A stretch of 64,000 nucleotides of DNA from Malachius bipustulatus (lineage: Eukaryota > Arthropoda > Insecta > Coleoptera > Melyridae). Below the pieces are notes generated by a model that was not told where the DNA came from, searched no databases, and saw nothing but the letters and a program-made list of their open reading frames with translations. Shown here piece after piece: positions 46,743 through 60,100 of the stretch. Both the position numbers and the translations under genes were made by a program. Where the stretch lies: positions 35,618,162 to 35,682,161 of the forward strand of contig OU342637.1 of NCBI GenBank assembly GCA_910589415.1, in the 5' to 3' direction. The first letter of the stretch is position 1; the number at the start of each line of letters is the position of its first letter.

Positions 46743-47028
46743 TCTTAAATGAATTAATTGTTGATTTTGTTTATGTTTTATAATAATGTTGATACAGTGA
46801 GTGCCTATTTTATTAACGTTCTTGAATGTTTTTAACTGTGATTAATTTTTTTTAAGAGCTCTCAGTTACAAAATGTAAGACAAAACTAAGTTGATTCACA
46901 ATTGAATCAACGCATAAAAATACCGACACTATTTATGCGATTAATGCTCAAGAAGGTTTTTTTTTTCAGAATATGCGACTGGTTGGAAATTAGTAGCTGA
47001 AAAATCCAGTTCCAGAAATTATAAAATA
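46743..47028. other. Unannotated DNA
   Basis: Short A+T-rich spacer between repeats. Confidence 0.4.
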
Positions 47029-47690
47029 CACAGGGTGGTTTGAGATGGAAAATTACAAATATATGGAGAACGAAAGAAGGAATCGATTTGAAATGTTGGT
47101 TATGGCCATAATTGCATACCATGATCCGTTGAATGAAAATATTTTCAAAATGTTTTTCAAAACCTCCTGTTAACTGGAAATGAGTAGAATTTTTTTATGG
47201 AATGCCCCATATATTATTGCATTTTCGAATTGCCTGAAAAAGTCAAATGAGAAAGGTTTTACAGGTTGTAGTTTAAATTGGTTAGGCTGTATAAAACTTT
47301 AAAGTACACAACAGGATATAGCATGAAAAGTTAAGATAGGCACATCTAAACCGATTTCCTGTATCTAGAACCGTTCTCGTTGTACACTGCTTTGAAGTGA
47401 GAAAATTGCGATTTTCACTTTTTTATAACCCATAACTTACTCAATTTAAATTGTAACCGTAAAATCCATTCTCATTTGATTTTTTCAGGCAATTTGAAAA
47501 TGCAATAATATATTGAACATTCTATTAAAAAAAAAGTTGATAACCAGAGAACATTTTGAGAATATTCTCAGTTAACGTATCATATTATGTTGTCGTTATG
47601 GCCTTATTAACCAAAATTTCCAATCGATTCATCCCTTCGTTTTCCATTTAGGTACTTATAGTGTCCCATATCTCAATCAATCACCATGTA
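47029..47690. repeat. FB-4 palindromic foldback element
   Basis: CACAGGGTGGTTTGAGATGG on the left is loosely mirrored at 47655-47690. Strong mirroring lies further in: GAACGAAAGAAGGAATCGAT near 47070 against its complement near 47620-47640, and GCATTTTCGAATTGCCTGAAA (within 47218-47240) against 47485-47510. The inner region (47220-47520) resembles the inner arm of FB-2, including GCGATTTTCACTT and TTATAACCCA. Confidence 0.85.
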
Positions 47691-50600
47691 TGTGCCTATA
47701 ACCCCAGAGTTAAATTTTAAACTTTGGTTCGGATGGTTTGAACGGGCACTTAATAATTGATTGATAACCACTGTCGTGGTAAAGATGACGTTCATCAAAA
47801 AATGTTTCCCAGGTCTCTATCTTCAAGAATATGAATGAATTAGCTTCTTGACAGTTTTATCCCCTTTAATCGGGGATAATGTAGCCGACGCGGACAGTTG
47901 TTGTTGACTCTATTTTGATCGAGTTTTCGGGTGTTTTACGTTTTATGTGATTATATTTTTAATCACGCTGAAATTTAGGACGTAATATTTTATTTGCATT
48001 TGCTTACATAATATGCGATCTTCGTTAATTTTCATTTCGCGTGCACGTTTCCTCGTGGCTGTAAGCGACGCATTATTAAAAAGTCAATTAATATCAGCTC
48101 ACGTATACGTTATAATATGCCATTTTTTAAATATTAGAACGCTGAAAGAACATAAAAATTAATAAAAAGGCAAATTCGAATCCAAATAATTTCATTGTAG
48201 AATAAATTTAATTAAAAACGATCTCGAAATCCGGGATACCTGCATAAGATTTCAAAATCAATTTCCATTTTGGTCGCGACGCAAAGAACTCCAAAAGATG
48301 GAGTGTGTCACATCATTTTCAGCAAGCCGTTCCGTACGCTGGAAGTGGCCTGGAACTTAACAAAAACTGGGATAAGGTAAGGCGATCAAATACTCTCCCA
48401 GAGCAAACACACACTCTTTCCCACGGCCTATACTCTACTTATGATGATATATATCAAACAGACCCTCACCCCTTCGGCTTGGAATTGAAATAACTCTATC
48501 CTAGCCATTTTCTCGGCTCGCCTCCGAATCACACAGATATTACCTGAGAGATTTTAGAATGTCTTTAATAATAAATTAATCGTACGTAGCTTTTTCCACC
48601 TCTGAGTGGTAAAGATGCGGAAGAGTTTATTTTTCCGTCTGCATCGGGAGCGCAAAAAGTTGTCGTTTTAGACTGCCACTGGGTTTAGGCGCTAGTGAAA
48701 AATTCAGCACGGACTTGTGCTCTTGAATCCCGTCAAGAACGCTCTTAGTTTATTTAGAGACATTAGCGTCCTGGTTCGTTTAAAATAAATTATCCCGATT
48801 TGCCGTTCCTCTCGCTTCTATTACACTCCCGGTGACCCTTATTCTTGAATTATTTACTGTTTAACATACGGACATAGATCTCGCAAACAATTCTCCAACT
48901 AATTTAGAGATTATCAGCTTTTGGGTCGTCCTTTTTGCCCTTACCGTACCCTACCTACTTCCCGAACGGGTCTTCTGTAATTACTTTCACTATCATACTT
49001 ATAAGCTTCCGACTTCAACAACTATATGCAGTGTTCCATGTTCATGTAATGCATTACCCACTCACAAATAATCTAAATTTGACTCACTTCAACACGGCCG
49101 GTAAATGGTTGAGGTTGAAAAATATCTCAAACCCCAAGTAGGTAGTATCCTCTCACATCTATGCAGTAAAAAAAGAGTCTTGCTGAATTGCGCAAGACGT
49201 CTAAGACTTACAAGCGGGATTAATGTTTAGTTCACTGATGACAAAGCTATCTTTAATTCGGAACATTACTCCGGCTGCTATTATCGCTGGGTTTATGAGG
49301 CTTCTGATCGTCTTTAGTACCGATCTTAAGCTCCGAGGTAATACATATAATATGAACATATTAAAAACTAAAACATGTGTGTATATAATCTGCAAGAAAT
49401 CCAGCAGAACAGTGTTTTCTTCTTTGCGGTAATACAGGATCCTCCTGAAATATTATTAGTAAATCTTATTAGAAAAAAAAAGGAAGGAGGAACTGTCCCC
49501 CTCCCGCGGAAGTTTTTTGATCCCCTGGGACTCGATCTGAAAATCGAGACAATAACTCAATTTGCGCTGCTAGTTCGTCCTCGCAGTGAATTGAACCTGT
49601 GGATACATTCAATTCCTTATTTCTTACCCACAAAGTCGTTAAGCGGCCGCGGGGCACATGAGTACACGACTTAAAGTATATTGACGACGGAAAGATATCG
49701 GTAAACATGTACACCGCGCTGAACGATGGAGGCATGGACGATATCACCGGCTGACCCACAAATATTTCATGGTTGCTAGACACGTAGGTATATTATATTC
49801 TATCAAAATATCTAAAACTATCTATGAAACAGTGGAAACGCCATAGGAAGTGATCGCAATAATTTGTCAAGGGTGATGAAAATGATCTGTTAGTACACCC
49901 TATTATTGGTTGAAATCGATGAAGAGGAACACCATGATGCTGAACCAATAATTAATAAGCGACAAATGAAAATTGTTGAAATTCATCTCACGTTTCATGA
50001 GAAGAACGGAAGAAGGCATTTTCTAACATTTTGAAAAATCGGGATTTATTAATTAGAAGAAAAATATTTCTGCTCTCACTTGGCATATCCACTTCACAAA
50101 AATGCCATATACTGCACTATTTTCTGCTGCGGTTGCGTCTAGACTGCTTTAGAAAAGATGCTGACGCAATCACCTATCCCTTTCTACGACAGAAAACGAT
50201 AGCATTCAAGTTTTATACATATAGTCATAGAAACGCACCTATGAATGGTTTCAATTCATTAAACGTTAAAGTAATACTTACGTTGTACATTGTGATAACT
50301 CGTATTGTACTTTATTTTCCCTCAGACAGGTAATAAGAAAGGTAAAAAATAAAAAACTTAAGGTATTTGTGGAAAGGTCCATTGCATCCATTTCCGAAGG
50401 GTATACATAAACACTTCCAAAACTATGTAAAGCGTCAAGATCCAGCGCTGCCATTAAATAATGTTCACTTGTGTGGAAATCATCTCCCAAATAGCCCAGT
50501 GCTGTAGGTGATCTAGTGCATTATGCAAACATAAATTCTCTTAGAACCGAACAAGATCAAACCATAAGTTATGCTTTCTTAAGACTGTCGATTTGGATCG

Positions 50601-53354
50601 AAGCCGAATAATCACTTCAATACATATCGTCCAGCTTTGGAATCCAAGGAATCAATTGATTTGATAGTGATTCCCATCTTTTTTTGCTCGCTTTTTAAGG
50701 TAGCTGGAATCTGAAAATCATAAGCAATCAGAAATTATTAATAGACTTTAATTTTATCCTGTGAAAAAATAAACAATAACAAAAAATAAAAAAGATGATC
50801 GTGTTATTTCAGCTCCACAGTTAATTTGATTATTCCTCCTGTACCTGTGTTCAAATTTTTAACCGGAATTTATGAAATCCCGGTAAATAACTAATAAGAG
50901 GAGTAGAGAGCAATTTACTAAAGAGAGATATATTAAAATTATTCCTGGATTGTAGTAGTGCTGAGTTTTCCAATTAGAAAAATTCGTGCAAACAGCGAGT
51001 GAAGCGATGACAATGAATAAATCAAAATGTAGATATTAATCGGGAAGACACATAGCACTTCAACACATTTTAGACTTTTTACAATTCATGGTATCGCATA
51101 TTTTACTTTTAGAAACACTAGCGCTGAAATTTATCGTACTGACGCCCAAGCCCTTTATTAGCTCGTGGAGATAAGCCAAGTTGATTTTTGTCACAATGCC
51201 AAGCATTGGCAGCAGCAACAGCACCAGAACTGATATGTTACGACGTCTCCTACGAGAAGTACAACTCATTGATTTACAATTCATGAAAATGTGGCTTGGT
51301 ATTTGTTGTTTGACTTCCTCAACTCTTCCTACTTACATATCACATGAGCAGGCAAGACGGCGATCTGTTGAATGCAGGAACTTTGCTTTCTAGGAGAGTA
51401 AATACGACTTGTATAAAGTAAATTCAAACAGTAATGAACTGCAGAAACTACCTACGCAAGTCAACAAACCAAATCGACTGCGATATCAAATCGATTCGAT
51501 CACCGTCTCAACTGAAATGGACCGTGACTGAAACGCCGACCGCATTTCACATACACATCTACATATCGGATAGTCTTACTGATAATTATTATTTTAACTA
51601 TCGTCGTTTTCAATGCAAAATGTAATTGACACAAGATAACAGTGATTAAGCTTCACAGTTTCATCACAAACACACAAACTTATGCTTCTGATATTTCTGT
51701 GGTTGGTAATTTAGGAATATTTTATAGGTGTGACCTAAATATTTAGATACATTTGTTCTTTTGTTGCTTATTCAAAGTAGTATTCGAAGGAGATCTTACC
51801 CTGAAGTTGCGCATTGTCAAAAAAATCTTCATTTTTGAAGTTGCTCGTAGAATATTATTTTGATCGGTTGCTCCCTTTCTAAATTTACGAAAGTAGATAT
51901 TTTTGAGAATTTTTCCAAGTACACACATCAATAAGAGCACATCCGTGTCCTCTCCTACGATTATGGAGAGTCAAATCTTGGAGCTACTTCGACCGCCATT
52001 CTAACGAGGTCCATGTCCGCATCCTCCCAAGCTTGTCTCATTTCGAATCCATAATTATTTTCAAGTGCTTCTTTAATATATCGATAAAATTCTTTTTATT
52101 GCGCTCTTGGCGAGGTTGAGGAAGTTGAGGAAAATAAAAAACCTTTTTTACTTTACTTTAAAAGTAAAGTAAAACGCGTTTTCTTAGCATAATAACGAAT
52201 ATGTCATTGATCTTAATTAATTTGCGTTATATTAGTTACAAAAGCGAAAAAATCAGCGCGAACCGCGAACGCACCAAAGCTCGTCGTGGTGTGCGCTTCA
52301 AATTAGCACGGTAATAAACAGTGAAAACTGTAAAAATATTCATTCAAGCTATTGTCACATTTCCTTTTGTTGATTTGTTTGAAATTTAATACAAGAAAGC
52401 ACAATCGTATTATTCAGAAAATACTCCGAACAGTAAGAGCTACCAAGTGTTTTATATAGGTACCTACCTAATTAAATCTACCATAAATGTGTCATGCAAG
52501 TTAACATAATAATGCCTCCTTTTAGGGCGACGGAGCAACAAAAAGTGAAGAACTGAAACTGGAATAATATATTAATATGGACGAGAATTAGGTTAGTGTC
52601 CGATACAAAGGACACAAAGCGGAGTCACAAGGACGAAATAACAGGCTAATTGGCCTTTGTGGGGCAATGTGTGTATTCTATAGCGCGGTGCAAAAATGTT
52701 CGTGACTGCGTCACGTATAAATCACGTAACTCTGTTAATAAGGCATATGCGTGACTCACGTATGAATTATACCGTACGCGTTTCCTTGAACATGTCACCC
52801 TGTCCGAATTCCGAGATTTCGCATTTTAATTCGCATTAAAATAGCATTTGCTGCATTATGCCATCAAATTGAAATATAAGCACTCGCTCGCGGCGCTTGA
52901 TCTAATCTGCTAACTGACACGAAATTATACTTGATTTGAAAAACGATCGACTAGACGCTACAATAACCCAAGACCAATTTGATATTAATTGCAATAATTA
53001 GCTTAAATGCCCGTACGATAAATCATAATATCATAAGCATCTATCAATTAAGTATCGAAACTAATCTCTTCATTGTATATTGCTTGGGAGCCAAGTTCAC
53101 TCGTATAGGTAGTATAGGTAGTTATTAAGCTCTGACGTAAAATGTATAAGGCGTGAATGTATAAAAAATGTGACCATAAATTTCGTAATAAAAATTTAAA
53201 GTCTAATTTCACCTTTGTTAATTTTACTTTTAGTAATAATAGAGTGTACAATGACCTTAAGCAAATATCTTAAACTATAATACAGGAAACTTAGCTCAAA
53301 AAGCGGCGATCTAACAACGATTAAAACAGTTAATTCGTTTTAGAGTAGGCCCTG
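47691..53354. other. Unannotated DNA, probable intron
   Basis: No exon, RNA or partner repeat was recognised. Less A+T-rich blocks occur at about 47880-48080 and 49490-49780, without a credible frame. A palindrome with 14-bp arms (TTTTACTTTACTTT) lies at 52146-52174. Frames of 60-104 codons here show no motif. Confidence 0.4.
52146..52174. repeat. Perfect palindrome, 14-bp arms
   Basis: TTTTACTTTACTTT is followed after one base by its exact reverse complement. Confidence 0.85.
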
Positions 53355-53490
53355 ACACAAAGAGGTTTGTCTTAACTTAATCCAATCTGTAAAACTTACA
53401 GCTATGGATTTTGTTACGTTACGACAGTTGTCAAAACATTAAAGAACGTTAATAAAATTGAGACTCAAAACACATAAATGAAATCAACAA
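53355..53490 (+). repeat. Dispersed repeat fragment, partner of 41345-41500
   Basis: It lies directly before copy B of the dispersed repeat and may be its outer part. The AGTTGTCAAAACATT block is exact in both places. Confidence 0.6.
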
Positions 53491-53514
53491 AATAATTCAT
53501 TTAAGGATTCTCCT

Positions 53515-54225
53515 AGACACATTTTAATATATGGTCTCTCACTCCACTAAAGGCACAACTGCTGGCCGGGGTATCGTTTATCTCGACGAACTTCTCTAGA
53601 TTACTTGACATGACTTCGTTAAAAGTCTCACAAAAAATATCATCTTCAAAGCCTTTAATGGGAATGCATAGAAATAAATCACATTTAAGCTTGCAAAATG
53701 GCTGGCTAGGGTATCGGTATATTACGACAGATAAGTTTTTTCGAAATTGGTTGCTTCGGAAATGTTCAAACCCACAAATTCTTGTTCGTTAACTCTGGGA
53801 AACTGATCTACATGATTTTCTAAGCCATGCTAAACCTGCAAAAAGTCTTGGCGAAGACTGTAGGTAAGTTTCAGGAAAGCTATTGACAAAAATTTTACCT
53901 GCCAGGAATGTCTCGGAGTTACTTTTACTGCTGTATCACTGGATAAGGACAAAAGGTAGCACCTTTTCTAAGAAGCTTGTGAACAGGTTCCTATAGAAAC
54001 ATTCCATCCATGCACTGAGTTTGATTATTAACTAGAAGTAATTCTTATGGGTTCCAAAACAATCATGATAAAGGATAATTATTCCAGAAAGGACAAAATC
54101 CACATTCCATGAAGTTTCAACTTTCAACTTTCAACTGTTGCAGCTTTTCGCTCTCACGTGAGCGCTTTTAATTAATTTGAACAATATAAATAAATAACCA
54201 AAGTCAGTAATTATTTTCTTCCCCT
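53515..54225 (+). repeat. Dispersed repeat, copy B, left part
   Basis: It matches the reverse complement of 46742 down to about 46085, then is interrupted at 54226 by a solo LTR. An additional stretch of roughly 70 bp near 53600-53680 is absent from copy A. Confidence 0.9.
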
Positions 54226-55048
54226 TGTAACGGGTATTTCGGTTTGAACAATTTGTGCGTGGTTTGATTCCCAAGTAACCCGTTACTAAGATATTTTAAA
54301 ATAAGTTTTATTTACATCAGCCAATTATGTACAACAAATCAAAAATAATAATAATAACTATGGCGATTCATATAGCTCATCGCCCCGGTCGCTGCTACTT
54401 TCAGTAACCCTTGACACCTCGCTGGTATGCGTCACCTGTTCTGCTGTACCAGAACACGCGATCGATTCTCGCGGGCGTCGGATCTCGCCCGGCTGGGGAA
54501 CGGGAGGTAGCAGGCCCCGTGGGCTCTGAATACAAGCCGCACAGACGAGACCTGCTAGTTAATCCACGTCTCAATAAGATGTGAGCCTGAAAAACTGAAA
54601 TAAAGGAAAATTAATCGGGCCTATCCCTTACGCATTGGCCTTTCCCTCTCGGTGCATTCAGTACATGCACGTCGGTCCAGTCCTGTCCTGTCTCTCTGGG
54701 GGCTCAATACGTCCACCAGAGCAATGAAACGCGCGCTGGTCAGTACCCAGCTCTCGTCTCTGTGCCTGTTTACCCGGTCGGCGGACTCAGTACATCCACC
54801 GAGGGGTGCTGCCTGTTGCTAGGCTCAGTACACCTGGCAGGAGTTGATGCGTGATGGTCAGTACCCAAACAAGCACTGTCCGTTCTTTGGATGTCTTCTG
54901 CTTTTATAGCCGGAGGCGGGGTGATAAGGCCGCCATCACGGCCGCATAAACTCTGCCATCTTGCTTTGAACTGATTAAATGAAATAAACTGTCTCTAATA
55001 AGTAACTAATTAGAATTATTATAAACGAAAGCCTCGGATTTCATTACA
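54226..55048 (-). mobile_element. Solo LTR inserted in dispersed repeat copy B
   Basis: The block starts TGTAACGGG and ends CATTACA, so the ends are TGTAA...TTACA. It splits copy B at a site that is uninterrupted in copy A, which fixes the borders independently. The adjoining tetranucleotides are CCCT and CTCT, a plausible 4-bp duplication with one change, as in Ty3/gypsy elements. Minus-strand signals fit an LTR: TATA box CTATAAAAG at 54901-54909 and AATAAA at 54307-54312. Between them, six copies of GTACTGA or near matches (minus strand) are spaced 35-47 bp apart from 54857 down to 54657. No internal coding region remains, so recombination between LTRs is likely. The middle is markedly G+C-rich. 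Confidence 0.82.
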
Positions 55049-55312
55049 CTCTATCTAATGAAAAGTAATCTTGATTTATCTTATTTATTTGGAAATTTAG
55101 TTTCATTAACCTTTCCTTTGAAAAATGAACGAACTGGTAAATCAATATTGCTAAAATGTCACTAACGTCATATTCATCATATTACATATCAATTTAATTG
55201 GGCTTGGACTAGAGTTGGGAGAAACTTATTAGGTAGTAGTGACAGTTCCTATGTTCCCGTTACTTGGGATATCCATGTGCGAGAAACACTGTTTACGACT
55301 ATTTGACGCATA
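55049..55312 (+). repeat. Dispersed repeat, copy B, right part
   Basis: After the LTR the match to copy A resumes with TCTAATG, CTTTCCTTTGAAAAAT, TAAATCAATA..GCTAAAATGTCA and GAGAAACACTGTTTA.GACTA, ending near the TTTGAC motif. Confidence 0.88.
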
Positions 55313-58300
55313 TCTACTGAAGGATATTCTTCCGGCGAGCTGCGTATAATATAATGTCAAACAAATGAACCCAATTCGATGCTAATTTTAGAATTTCAGT
55401 GCTAGGTCCGCCCCGAACCAATAGATGTCGCTAGTCTCAGTGTCGTAGACCAAATGCGTGTATTTCAGTGAGAGTTTTTTGTACTACAGTTTAAGGTATT
55501 TGCCTTAAGTAATAATACATCCAATGAAGAATAAAAGTGACATAGATTTTTTACTGCTAAGTAAACTTTCCACTAGAAAGAAAACGCTTTTATATTTATT
55601 TAAGCAGAATCGCCTCATTAAATTTTCGATTGAGTGGATTCCAGCTTGTAGTATGTTGCGCTAGAAAAAGTGAAACGAGAAGAAATTGAAGGTCTTGTTA
55701 AGAAGTTTTTATTACACCTCCGTTCGGAAGGAAGCGAAAAAGTTGGATGAACGGTTGTTTTATAAAATCAAACGCGAGAGAAAATAAGCTTATAAAACCT
55801 GTAACCAGTTTAGGTTAAGTTGTCCGCACAGAAGTCGTATCTCAATTGAGAAGTTCTTGTACGGCCGGCGGCGAAATGCGGTAAATAAAGTTCCCGGACC
55901 CGGCGTTATCAGACAATGTCCTAAATCAGTTAAAAGTAGGAACTTTGCTTTCAGCAGTTCTTTCATCGCCCACGTCGAGGTTACACTTTGAGTTGAGGAG
56001 GAGATACAAGTCAAGTATAACGTCGAAAAACAACCGTGGCCCGGCCGCGGCGGCGGGACGGGAAGGAACGGGACACATTCACCCTGAAGTCGGGTGATCG
56101 ATTTTACTCCGGGGATTGGAAAGCTCTGTAATTGTTTAATTAAAATCCACTCGGCAAATATAATCGAATTGGCAAATTGACAAAGAATAAGGGGGCCCTA
56201 CAAAGCCCTGATCGATGTTCCATCATCTCGAAAGTTTTATAAACGAGCAGGGAAATTATTTCACGACCGGTGCTTTGTGTTTACGTGACTTTATAAGAAA
56301 ATAAAATGAGTCTCAAAACACCTTTTATTATTCAAATTTCTCGCAATTATGTGAAATTTTATCAATCGCTTTTCTTTGAAGCATTTAAATGTCTATTGTG
56401 CCAGCGTATAATGATTAAAAAAAAGGATCCATTATCTTTTTCTGTGCAGTTAACATAAAAGCCTCTATATTTTTCTATCAGTAAGTAAAGCCTGTAATAT
56501 AGCAAACCTTTTTTCCAATAATCAATAAATTAATCACGACAATCTGGACCTTTATTTCAGAACCTGATCTGATCCTGTCTCATTAGGTTTTTGAGTCAAG
56601 CAGCATGGCTCAAAATGTAAGGGACTGCCAATTTCGTCCGATTTGAATTTTTTTTATAAATAGCTCCCAATTTAATTTTTATGGGTAAGAGTTCATTGTT
56701 TAGTGTATAATGTTGTCAAAAACCATTTCCAGGCGCATCTAAGCCAAACTGCAACGATACCATTGAGCTTAAATGTTTTGTGTAGAATCTTTAATTGCCC
56801 AATGAATTATTTCGGCATATTAATTTTTTGCCTAAATATTTATATAAGAATCTTCATAGCAGTCATCAGTGGTCAGATGTGGATGGTCGTTTATGGTTCA
56901 TTGGGCCTTTACTATTAATATTTTGCAGCTTCTATCTGGATATCATCCAGGTTTTAAAGTACCTTAAAGCTATACTAGTAGCATACATCCCTCGCAACAC
57001 TGGCTCGTTCAAACATCTACAGGCGGGTGAGATGTTTTGTGTACATATTTGTGTATTTCCGACAAGCGTGGATGTGGTCATTGTACTGCAGCAGTGGCTC
57101 TAAGATCTTGGTTCGCAGCTTATATTATAAATAGAGAAGACTAAAAAAAACGCCCCTCTAAAGAAAAAAAGTCACTCGTGGTTATGGATAACTTGGTTGC
57201 TGTTTTCTCGGAAATGTCAGATGTAGGTGCAAATTAAATAAACACCTGCCCACAATCCAAATAGAAAATTCTCCATAAAAGCAATAATTTTACCTTCTGT
57301 CAACACGACAATCGATCGTTTCCTAGCTTGTAGGGTCATGAAAGCCTGATTCAGTCATATAAGTCTCGGCACATTGCTCTCAATACACTTCTATCCAGTT
57401 GATGATACACCAACTTGAAAGGGATATGGTGTTCCTTGGAGTAAGCAACGAGTCGCGTTATCCTCCAAATACGTAATCTTTTGGTGACTACTCTAAAATG
57501 CTTTCGTCAACTATGATCCCTGTCAGCTTAGTCAGCTCCAGAATGTTGACTGCGTTTGGGGAATCCAAAATTGTGTTCTTTTTCATCTGCTAGGGCTATT
57601 GTTGGCCATCTTGGTCAGTTACTTTTTGCCAGTGGATATTGTATCTAATCAAACTAATCAAACCCTATCAGGACCAATAACAATTATTCTTCTGTGGAAC
57701 TTTTAAAGTGTTCATATAACATATTCCTTCATGGGTTAGGAACCTCACTAACATCTGCTTGTAGTCATTTCGTAGGCTCAGCTCTAAGCTTTCAATGTAA
57801 AAGAATGGTATCAGCTAGAGTTTCACGTCCAGCGAGGTCTCTTGATTCTTCGTACCAGGTGGATCCTCGTTAAACTACTTGACCTCTTCATCAGACAATC
57901 TGGCGGCAAGCGAATAATCGCAGCTAACCTGCAAATCACATCTCGTGTTCAATTCCTGCATTACATAGATGACTGGGTCCGACATGGCACAGCATTTAGT
58001 TACAAGATGTATTATATTGTTGACCAGGATATCCACTTTGTCGACGTGGTGGCGTGGTTCGTTCGTTCGGTCGGACACACTTGAATGTAAATTCTGCGCG
58101 ATAAGCTGAAATACTTTCTTGACTTGATTTTCTTGTAGTTTCGCTTGTTTGAGAGGCACTTTTTCAAAGAAGAATAAATATTAAATACAAACTTGATAAG
58201 CATTGAAAAGAAAGAAGAGCAGAATAGTAAATATCAATGAGAAGTTAACGAAACTTCGATCGATTTAAATGCCTAGAATGAAGATAACAGAGTCGCGAGA

Positions 58301-59559
58301 CGTAGATGAATCATGTGTGCGGGAATATATTAATATTAAATTTAATATATCCACGACGCAACTAAACTTCCAAATAGGGGAACCGGAAGAAGAAATGGGG
58401 AGGAATATTTGCAGACCCGCGGATACAAAGTAAAAGTGGATGCGCTGGAGAGACGGGATCCATTTGCCGAATATGAAATGTGCAGTTGAGTCGGAAGAAC
58501 GTGTAGTGTGACATTCTTTTGTGCCTCAAACAAAATGAGAACGACCCGAAATGAATTTTGGTGTGTGTCCCGGCCCAGTCGGGCTTTTCATTCCAACGGC
58601 ATGCGGCGGGCTGTCACTAATTTTCTTTAAACGTCTGCCTGTCATGTTTATTTCGCAATGAGGCCAACGAAGAGTGTTTCTGTATTTTTTATTTTGATCC
58701 TAAACAGTAGAATATGTAAGATGGATCATAATAGTACTTAACGTAACAGAACTTAACTAATCAGTTTCAGATCATTTTCTTTGACTTAACGGATAAAGCA
58801 ATATTCTCATCATTTCTAGTAATAAAAGTTGAAGGAATCAAGCCTTCCTATTAATATTAGATCGGATTTAATTTTAAATGCCTCGTCATAGCTAGAACTT
58901 AGAGATGAGCTGGATAATGTAGAAATATTAAAAAAAATAAATATAAAATTTGATAAATACCTAACGAATACCTCTTAAATTGCCGTTATATTTGAACGAG
59001 AGGGCGAATATTCGACAAATTGTTTGAGTATTCGTTTTTACTCTTTTAATAACAGAGATTAAAAAATTCTATATACCTAAGGTACATTTTGATTAAATTG
59101 TATCCTAAAATGTTGATAAAAAAATTCAAAACAACGGCTATATAATCATATTTGCATAAGTATACAGAATGTGCCAGTTTTTTTTCCAGAAAATTTATTC
59201 AGATAGTATAAAGTACTCTTCTGAGTAAAAAAAGGTTCCTATAATGAGCTTACAATCTTTATTAATCAACTTCTTAACAAGCTTCGAGATAATAAGGGAG
59301 CACAGATACCTGAACGTCTTACACCTGATATGGCAAATAAGTATTTTGCCGGCATACCAGATTAACTGGTGCGGGGTTTCCCTTCGGAACAATAAAGTTC
59401 TGGGAATTTTCTCAGTAGTAGAAATTTAAATCCAGCCTATTTGTTTTTCAAGCCGGTGTGACTTCGGAGGAGTTGCTTCACGTTATTTATGGACTCTCCA
59501 ATTCAAAGTCACTTGATCTTTACAATTAGTAGGTATAGTTCCCATTTTTGGCAAGATAT
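55313..59559. other. Unannotated DNA, probable intron
   Basis: The block near 56030-56120 is very G+C-rich and 58540-58640 moderately so. The segment 57060-57700 has faint resemblance to a LINE reverse transcriptase (EKTK, then FLGVS), too weak to call. No exon or RNA was recognised. Confidence 0.4.
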
Positions 59560-60060
59560 TGGAGATTATAATCAATACTAATCAGAGGTTTCTGGATTCT
59601 TTAGATATTATGTGTAGTGAGCAGTTTGGATTTCGAGGCCTCCTTCTGCGATACAGGTGGTAAGACGGTGGTGGACGCGTTTGAGGAAATCAAGGAAGCT
59701 TCGACGTACCTGCTGGATTTTCCTGGAGCTTTAGACTGCATCAGTAATTCTGCTGGATAAATTGGAATACAAGGGAGTGACGGGTGTTCCTTTACAACTT
59801 AATTATCTCTTCGTACTTTGAAGGGCGTCGCCAGCGTGTCAGCATCAATGCTCTACAACAAGATGTGTCAGCGTTGGTGTGCCACAAGGCTCAATCCTTG
59901 CTTCCATGCTCTTCATTTTTTTCACAACTAATTTTTGTAGAGAGCGTGAACGGGGACTCTTGTGGTGTTGGTTGATGTTGGTGCCGATTGGTTCACCGCC
60001 AATCATCTGACGCTTAGTCCCGATAATATTCAGACAGCTCGCTACCTTACGGGACACTCG
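59560..60060 (+). pseudogene. LINE reverse transcriptase remnant
   Basis: Readable motifs in order are EQFGFR (about 59622), a degenerate motif A around LDF.GA (about 59715-59740), SYFEGRRQRVSINALQQDVS (59811-59872) and, after a frameshift, GVPQGSILASMLFIFF (about 59875-59925). ADWFTANHLTLSPDNIQTAR follows at about 59976-60036. The FADD segment between is missing or ruined. Several frameshifts are present. The order and spacing fit a jockey-like RT. An FB-3 copy follows directly. Confidence 0.8.
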
Positions 60061-60100
60061 GCTAGATTGGTTGTGAGTTGCTGGATGGATTATTCGAAAC

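Noticed and set aside
49375..49783. Overlapping frames of 99 and 104 codons around a G+C-rich block.
   Set aside because: Frames on both strands are open by composition, with no motif, signal sequence or splice pair.
54252..55267. Inverted TCCCAAGTAAC at 54252 and 55256 first looked like terminal repeats of a 1-kb element.
   Set aside because: Comparison with the uninterrupted copy at 45843-46742 shows that the right-hand motif belongs to the dispersed repeat and that the insertion really spans 54226-55048 with TGTAA...TTACA ends.
57060..57700. Possible LINE reverse transcriptase C-terminal part (EKTK then FLGVS).
   Set aside because: The matches are short, in different frames and without motif order beyond two weak words; not enough to annotate.
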